DNA of 64,000 nt from Malaya genurostris (Eukaryota > Arthropoda > Insecta > Diptera > Culicidae), in assembly GCF_030247185.1 (NCBI RefSeq), contig NC_080570.1, forward strand, positions 119,192,689 through 119,256,688, in the 5' to 3' direction. Numbering within the stretch: the first letter of the stretch is position 1; every line of letters starts with the position of its first letter. The translations under genes were made by a program, and so were the position numbers. Under the pieces are notes generated by a model, which worked only from the letters and a program-made list of their open reading frames with translations, made no database searches and was not told the DNA's origin. Below, piece after piece: positions 57,800 to 64,000 of this stretch.

Positions 57800-58060
57800 C
57801 AACGATATCGAGGGGGTTGATGAAACCGTGTACTCACTGGAAACCACCGACAATGATATCAGGTTCGAATCGTGCTCGGATTCAAAAGACGTAAAAACTT
57901 AGGTAAAAATCCATTGGTTCAGAATCTGTTGTGGACAACACTTCTTCTGCACAGTTAAGCCGAAAATTTTAAGGGAAGAAAACGTTTTAAACTTACACTT
58001 AGAATAAAACTAAAATCATGGAACTGCTTAACCATTGAGCTACCCTGAAATGTGGGTAAT
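57800..58060. repeat. possible SINE remnant with Pol III-like boxes
   Basis: Plus strand GGTTCGAATC (B box) near 57862; minus strand GGGTAGCTCAATGGTTAAGC (A-box-like) near 58049-58030. The boxes are on opposite strands, reminiscent of the fold-back SINE at 30198. Weak. Confidence 0.3.
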
Positions 58061-58639
58061 TACGTATCAGAAATTTGTCAACGGCAGAATCGAAATCGCA
58101 GCATTCGGTATCGACCAAGACGACGACTTTCAGACTTAGATTGGGAACTGAAAGTCTCTTGGCTTACCAATATGCGGTTAACTATCACCTAGAGAGTCTA
58201 AAACATCGTACTATTAGAACTTTGAAGGCCGAAATATGTTATTTTAAAAAGCGTTACATTTCTAACATCTTCTACAAGAAATTTGGCACAAGTAGTGTCT
58301 TAGGTATAGAATTTATAGTAGTGAACAAAATGTGCCAGCGCTAAAAGATGTGCGTAATGCAAATCGATCGTATTTTTCTTCAACCATAGCGTCATCAACG
58401 TTTACAATCCACTCGAAGTGTCTGTATATCAACAGTTTGACAAGGGGAATCTTCATGATCACTGGATGAGCATAGAATCCGTATGAAAGAGCATTTCAAC
58501 AGTCACCCAATAGATGGAACTTGCTTCATTAGACGATTGGAAATGTTTCATTACCGTTATCGAAGTAGTAGACCAACGTTTCAAAACGGATCTTCTTCAG
58601 CAAATTTTTGTTTTTTTTTCTATCGTTTCACACTACACG

Positions 58640-59340
58640 CGACTTTCTCGTTCATCCGATCTTAAATCACAGTATCAGTTTATAATCTGGCTTCTGATAA
58701 GCTTAATTACCACTACGAAGCTTATTACAGTTTCAGAAAATTGTCAAATTTATGACACTACCACAAATCACTTGAATCGTCAATCGTCAATCACTTCGGC
58801 TCCGTTAACCGTTTCCTCGATTGAATTTGCGCAAAACCGATCCACTCAGTAGGCCAACCATTCGACGAATGCCATGCCGACGACTGACCGCCCGACAACC
58901 GAAAGGGTATTTGCACAAAATTGAATACTATTTAACGAATCGTCAAGCTGATAGCGTTCTAGCGGTGGCCCTAGGAAATAGAAGAGGTAATTATGATGAA
59001 TTGAGAGGAGCCGGGATGACGCGCGCTGAATCTGAATCCGACAGTGCAAATGACCACCCCCAGATTGTTTACGATGATGACGATGAAGCTTTTTAATTTG
59101 CCGCCGTTATTTTTTGTTGCCGTGTCAGTCGTTGTAAAATGGCGTGATTAGTGAAAAAAAGTCCGATTCGATTACTATTCGGGTAATAGACGATGAAATT
59201 TGCTGTTTTTTTTTTTTCAAAGAAACTATCAATCAAATTCCTAGTTCCTGTGTCATTTGCTGAAATTCTCGATAGCATGGCAACAATCGTTTTGCCGCCG
59301 TCATAACAAATTTGTTTATTCACCATCTGTCAAGTAGGTT
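58640..59340. promoter_or_regulatory. duplicated conserved non-coding block, copy 2
   Basis: Counterpart of 39740-40600. A 91-codon frame (58821-59096, ending DDDDEAF) crosses it but is not kept in copy 1. Confidence 0.5.
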
Positions 59341-59559
59341 CAAAATGCTTTCAATGAACGTTAGGTCATCTCCAGCTGCTAGAAAGGCTATCAATTTCAT
59401 GAGATTATGTTTCTAATACTAACTTGAGTCGGCAGTTTTAGCAATTAATTAAATTGCACTAACATTAAACAAAACATTGCACGGAAACGCGATTGAGTTG
59501 AGTTTGACTCGGGATGAATTAGAAAAAAAGTGCTGTGGCAAATTCGGAGTGTGGAACGC

Positions 59560-60345
59560 TTCAAACAAAAGCGATTGCGTCATCCAGCTGCTGGTCGTTT
59601 GCACTGGAGAAAAAATAAACTAAAAGTGGACAACGATGGAGAACATTAAACAGAATCAGCCGTTCTAATGACTCTAAATGCTATCTAAAGAACTATTAAA
59701 ATTACTTCTTTGCAAATCGAAGGTAAAAAACATCAGTTTAGTGCAAATCTAGAAAAATTTGATTAGCTTTGCGCACTTTTTGCTGTGCGAAATTCGCACC
59801 AAACGAGCGCAAATAAAGCTAGCATTTGGCTGTTTCACGTGTGAGAAAAATGTTTAATATCGTAGAGAATTCCACAATTTGACTCTTCTGTAAGCCGAAA
59901 ATGAATCCCATACAGCATTTTTCTTTCAAATATATGAGCGATTGTACGACTTCTGTTACGATTATATTTATGTAATGATTTCTTCTTGTTCAAGGCTCAA
60001 TCTTACAAATGATTTTGACTGGCGGCCTTCCTTCGTGGAATACAAACGTAATCATCCGTAGCAAAATAGTCCTTTCCAGGACTCTAAAACCATTAACGAT
60101 CCTTTTCAGAACCCCAAAGTAACGTAAAGAACTGTTTTTGAACTAAAAACTTCATTCCACTAATCGCTCAAATCCCAAACATTTGAATGTGAAGAACTTA
60201 TTTACAAAGCTGTCTTTAACTGCCGCTGTAATTCCTAGAATACAAACGCAATCTTCCGGAACCGAATGGTCCTTTTCAGAACTACAAAATTTTAAACGAT
60301 CAAACGGCATCGCATCAGTTGATACAGAATTTTGTCAGTTAATAC
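59560..60345 (+). repeat. diverged copy of the ~700-bp dispersed repeat plus duplicated tail
   Basis: CAGCCGTTCTAATGACTCTAAA and TAAAGAACTATTAAAA align with 29390-29450. The tail has a ~205-bp direct duplication (AATACAAACG and GGTCCTTTTCAGAACT near 60040 and 60240). Confidence 0.6.
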
Positions 60346-60399
60346 AAAATATTGAGCTCCGGAATTCCAAATTTAGAAGTTCGGACTACGAGGTTTGAA

Positions 60400-63300
60400 T
60401 TTTAAATTTAATACTTAGAGTTTCGAATAATTGAGATTAAATTTTGAGTTTTGAAACTGAAATTTTTGAACGTTTATGGAAATTTTCAAATTTCGAACTT
60501 TCCATTAGAATTTAGAATTTTTGTTCGCATTTTTCAGTTTAATTTTCAATTTCAAATTTAGCGTTTAAAGCTTAGACTTCAAAATTTAGAACTAGGAATT
60601 TCTTGCTTCGAACTTAAAGTTTTGATTTTAAAATTTAGAATTTCGATTATTTTTGAATTTTCAATTTTAATTTCGAATTTAGAGCTTAGAGCAAAAAAAA
60701 ATTGGCAATTTAGCATTTGAAATTTAGCATTTTTAATATTGTTGAATTTCGAATTTTGAAATTTAAATTTTTTAGTCTTGAATTTTTAAATTTTTCATTT
60801 CAATTAATTTAAAATTTTAAAATTCGAAGTTTTAATTTCAAATTTACAGTTTAAAGCTTATAATAATTTAAAATTTAGAATTTCGAATTATTTTTGAATT
60901 TTCGAGAAATTTTCAATTTTCATTTCGAATTTAGAGCTTAGAGCCAAAAATTTCAAAATTCACAACTAGGAGTTTAAAGCTTCGAACTTCGAATTTTGAA
61001 CCTAGATTTTAGTATTTAGAATATTTTTGAATTTCGAATTTTGAAATGAAAATTTTGAAATTTTGAATGTTTCATTGTAATATTAAATTTTTAATTTAAA
61101 ATTTACAGCTTAAAATTCAAAATTTAGAATTTTGAAATTTAAATTCGATATTCTGCGTTTTTGAATTTCGAATTTTAAGTTTAAAATTTCTGATATCGAA
61201 TTATTTTTTAATTTTCGATAATTTTCAATTTTAATTTCGAATTTTGAGTTTAGAGCTAAGAATTCAAAATATAATACTTAGAAATTCAAGCTTCGAACTT
61301 CGAATATTTAATTTATAATTTTAAATAATTTTAAATGTTGAATTTTTAAATTTAGAACTTAAGATTTGAATTTTCGTTAATTTTCAATTTAAATTCTGAA
61401 TGTAGAGTTTGGAGCTTAGAAATCAAAATTATGAACTTAGAATTTCGAATTTTGAATTACAAATTTTGAATATCGAATATTTTTGAATTTTGAAAGCTGA
61501 GTTTTGAATCTTTAGTTTTTATTATTTAATTTCGAATTTCAAGCTTCTTCTTTGAAATTTTGTATATTTTTGAATGTTCAGAAATATGAATTTTTAAATT
61601 TTTGATTTTAAAATTTGAGTTTTTAGTTTTGAATTTTTCTTTTATAATATTTGATTTCAATTTCTAATTTCCAATTTGAAGCTTAACAATTTTATGTTGA
61701 GTTTTTTAGATTGAGTGTTTCGTTTTAAATATTCAATTTGCTTTTATAGCTTCGAACTTCGAGTTGGGAGTTTATAATTTAGAATCTTGAATGTTTTTGA
61801 ATTTGGAATGTTGAGTTTTTAGTTAGAAGTTTTTGAATTTCTATGTTTGAATTTTAAATTTTGTATTTTCCGTTTTGAAGCTTTCGTTTTTCTAGTAATT
61901 AACGTTTAATTTTCAGTTTTTAATTTCGAATTTAGAGTTTAGAGCTTAGAATTCAAAATTCGAAATCCCAAAATTTGAAGTTTAAAACGATTGAATTTCG
62001 AGCTTCGAATTTTAAATTTAAAATTTAGAATTTTGAGTTTTGAATTTTTAATTTAATATTCAGTTTTTAAGAGTGAATTTTAAGTGTAGAGCTCTGAATT
62101 CAAAATTTGGAATGTTCAGTTTTGAACTTTTTATAAGGATTTTTCAGATTTTGAATTTTGAGTTTTAATATTCAATTTTTAATTCTAATTTAGAAATTTA
62201 GAGTTCAGAGCTAAAAATTCCAAATTTAGCTTGTAATTCAAGTTTCGAATTTGAAATTTAGAATTCCAAATATTTTTAAATGTTGAATTTTTAAATTTTG
62301 TGTTTCAAACTTTAATTTTGAATTTTTGTTATTCAATTTAAAATTTCTATCTCGTGGAGCTTGGAAATAAAAATTAATTTTGAACTTCGAAAACTTAAAA
62401 TATCGAATATTTTTCAATTTTGAGTTTTGAAATTTTCATTTCCAGTATTCAATTTTCAATAAGAAATTGGAACTCCAAATTTAAGTTTTAACCACGAAGT
62501 TCGAATTTTTAATTTAAACTTTAGAGTTTCGATTATTGTTGTATTTTGAGTTTCAAAATTTAAATGTTTTAATTTTTTGAGTTTTTTATTATGAGTTTCG
62601 AGTTTTGAATTTTAAATTTGGAATTTTTAGTGCTGAAATAATTATAAAGTTTTAATCACGAATTTAGAGTTTAGAGCTTGGAATTCGAAATTTCAAGCAT
62701 CGAATTTTGAGTTTATAATTTAGAACCCCGAACATTTTTGAATTTGGAATGCTCAATTTTGAAATAAGAGTTTTTGAATTTCGAGGTTATAATTTCAAAC
62801 ATTGTATTTTTTTAATTAGTATTAAATTTTCAGTTTCTAATTTCGAATTTGGAGTTCAAAATTCGAAATTCAAAACCTAAAACTATAAATTAAATACTAA
62901 AAACGGAAAATTCGAAACTCAAAATTCAAAAATATTCGCAATGCTAAATACAAAGTTCTAAGCTAGAAATTTTGAATTTCAAGTTCAGAATTGAAAATTA
63001 AAAATCGAATTTTTTAAAAGGAAAATTTCAAATTTCCAAACTTTGAATTCCAATTTTTAAACTGTGAAACGAAATTGAAATCTGGAAACTGAAAATTAAA
63101 TACTAAAAATTTAAATTTCAAAATGAAAAATTCAAAACTCTAACTTCAATAATCAATATTAAATATTAAACATTTTAAAATAAAATTTGAAATTTGAAAA
63201 TTTAACATTTAAAAATATTTGAAATTCTTAAATTTTTTTAAAATTGAAACTTTCAAGTTTCTAAACTTTGAATTCTAATTTTTAAACTTCAAATACGAAG

Positions 63301-63800
63301 TTAAAAACAGAAAATTGAAAATTAAATACTAAAAATAAAAAATTCAAAGGCCAATTAAAAATAAATTCCAAGCTCAACATTCAAAAACATTCTCGAAACT
63401 CGACATTCAAAAATAAAAATGAAAATTAAATATTAAAAATTTAAAATTAAAATTTGAAATTTGAAAATTCAATGTTCGAAGCTCCATGTTCGAAATTTTG
63501 AATTCTTGGCTAGGAACTCCACATTCGAAATTGAAAAAAAAATAAATTTCCAAACTCAAAATTAAAAATTATAATAATCTTAATAAAAAATTCAAAACTG
63601 GACATTCAAAATTTTAAAATAATGCTAAATTCTAAATTTTAAACTCAAAATTCGAAGTTAAAATTTTGAATTCCAAGCTCTAAATTTCAAATTCGCAATA
63701 AAAAAACTGAAAATTAGATGTAAAATTCAAAACTTAAAATACCAAATTTAAAATTCAAAACTCGAAATTCAATTTGAATTAAAATTTTTAAGGTTATTCA
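60400..63800. repeat. AT-rich GAATTTT/AAAATTC block with polarity switch
   Basis: 60400 to about 62850 is T-rich on the plus strand (GAATTTTGAATTT, AATTTAGAGCTTAGA); about 62860 to 63800 is A-rich and made of the complements (AAATTCAAAATTAAATAC, CCAAGCTCTAAATTTC). The block is degenerate with a rough 7-8 bp beat and shows no gene. It might act as an unwinding or matrix-attachment element (inference). Confidence 0.8.
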
Positions 63801-64000
63801 ACTTTAAATATTTCATCACTTGTTTAACATTTTAATTTCGCAACTCCCAATCAGTGGCTTGCTTGGATGATGAAACAAATTGTAACTCATTTTCCTATCT
63901 TCTTTCGTCTGCTAAACACTGTTATCAGATGTCGCTTCCTTATTAGGCAAAGAATGGACGCGATGACGCGTGCCTCATTTCACGACGCCGGTCTCGCCGG
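63801..64000. other. window edge, no gene
   Basis: GC content rises to the right (GACGCGATGACGCG near 63958). Too short to interpret. Confidence 0.3.

Overview
This is eukaryotic, insect-type DNA: genes with short GT-AG introns, expanded EcKL/CHK-domain kinase genes, a Nod-type kinesin, a Juan-type (Jockey clade) LINE, DD37E, DD41D and DD34D Tc1/mariner elements, and very AT-rich, repeat-dense intergenic DNA. That combination points to a mosquito, most likely a culicine. No bacterial features (operons, ribosome binding sites, CRISPR) are present. The species call is inference from family content, not a database match.

Host genes occupy under a tenth of the window. On the plus strand, 7413-8435 is the first coding exon of a Nod-like kinesin, ending at a consensus splice donor; no later exon was recognised. 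On the minus strand lie four EcKL/CHK kinase-like genes, each with two coding exons and one tiny intron at the same place: 8481-9802, 16604-17925, 31280-32604 and 48507-49835. They form two pairs. Genes 1 and 2 are almost identical across exon 1 and the intron but diverge upstream of the ATG and in exon 2. Genes 3 and 4 share a conserved 5' block and a splice acceptor just before the ATG, and a second homologous block (39740-40600 and 58640-59340) lies 7-9 kb further out, so a unit of about 17-19 kb was duplicated. The family phosphorylates ecdysteroids or small-molecule toxicants in insects where it has been tested; the substrates here are unknown.

The rest is mobile and repetitive DNA. 1-7003: nested transposons, including two copies of an unassigned family with a 13-bp inverted terminus and perfect 7-bp target duplications, one of them interrupted by two MITEs and a DD41D element that folds back on itself. 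10.4-16.2 kb: a hAT-type MITE, two DD37E copies and a chimeric PHD-finger reading frame. 18-22 kb and 27-48 kb: dispersed modules, some carrying a TATA box and initiator next to a degenerate 13-nt repeat. 22.6-26.6 kb: a 5'-truncated Juan-type LINE with an intact 13-bp target duplication. 30-38 kb: a fold-back SINE, mariner remnants and LINE ORF1. 45.0-45.7 kb: a 126-bp tandem array, open in one frame. 51.0-57.6 kb: a 6.6-kb degenerate 13-mer array. 60.4-63.8 kb: an AT-rich block whose strand polarity flips near 62855.

Most worth following up: four dispersed hammerhead-ribozyme-like motifs, the TIR family with 7-bp duplications, the promoter/13-mer association, the exon-1 homogenisation between kinase genes 1 and 2, and the abutting 3' end of kinase gene 1 and the kinesin splice donor.
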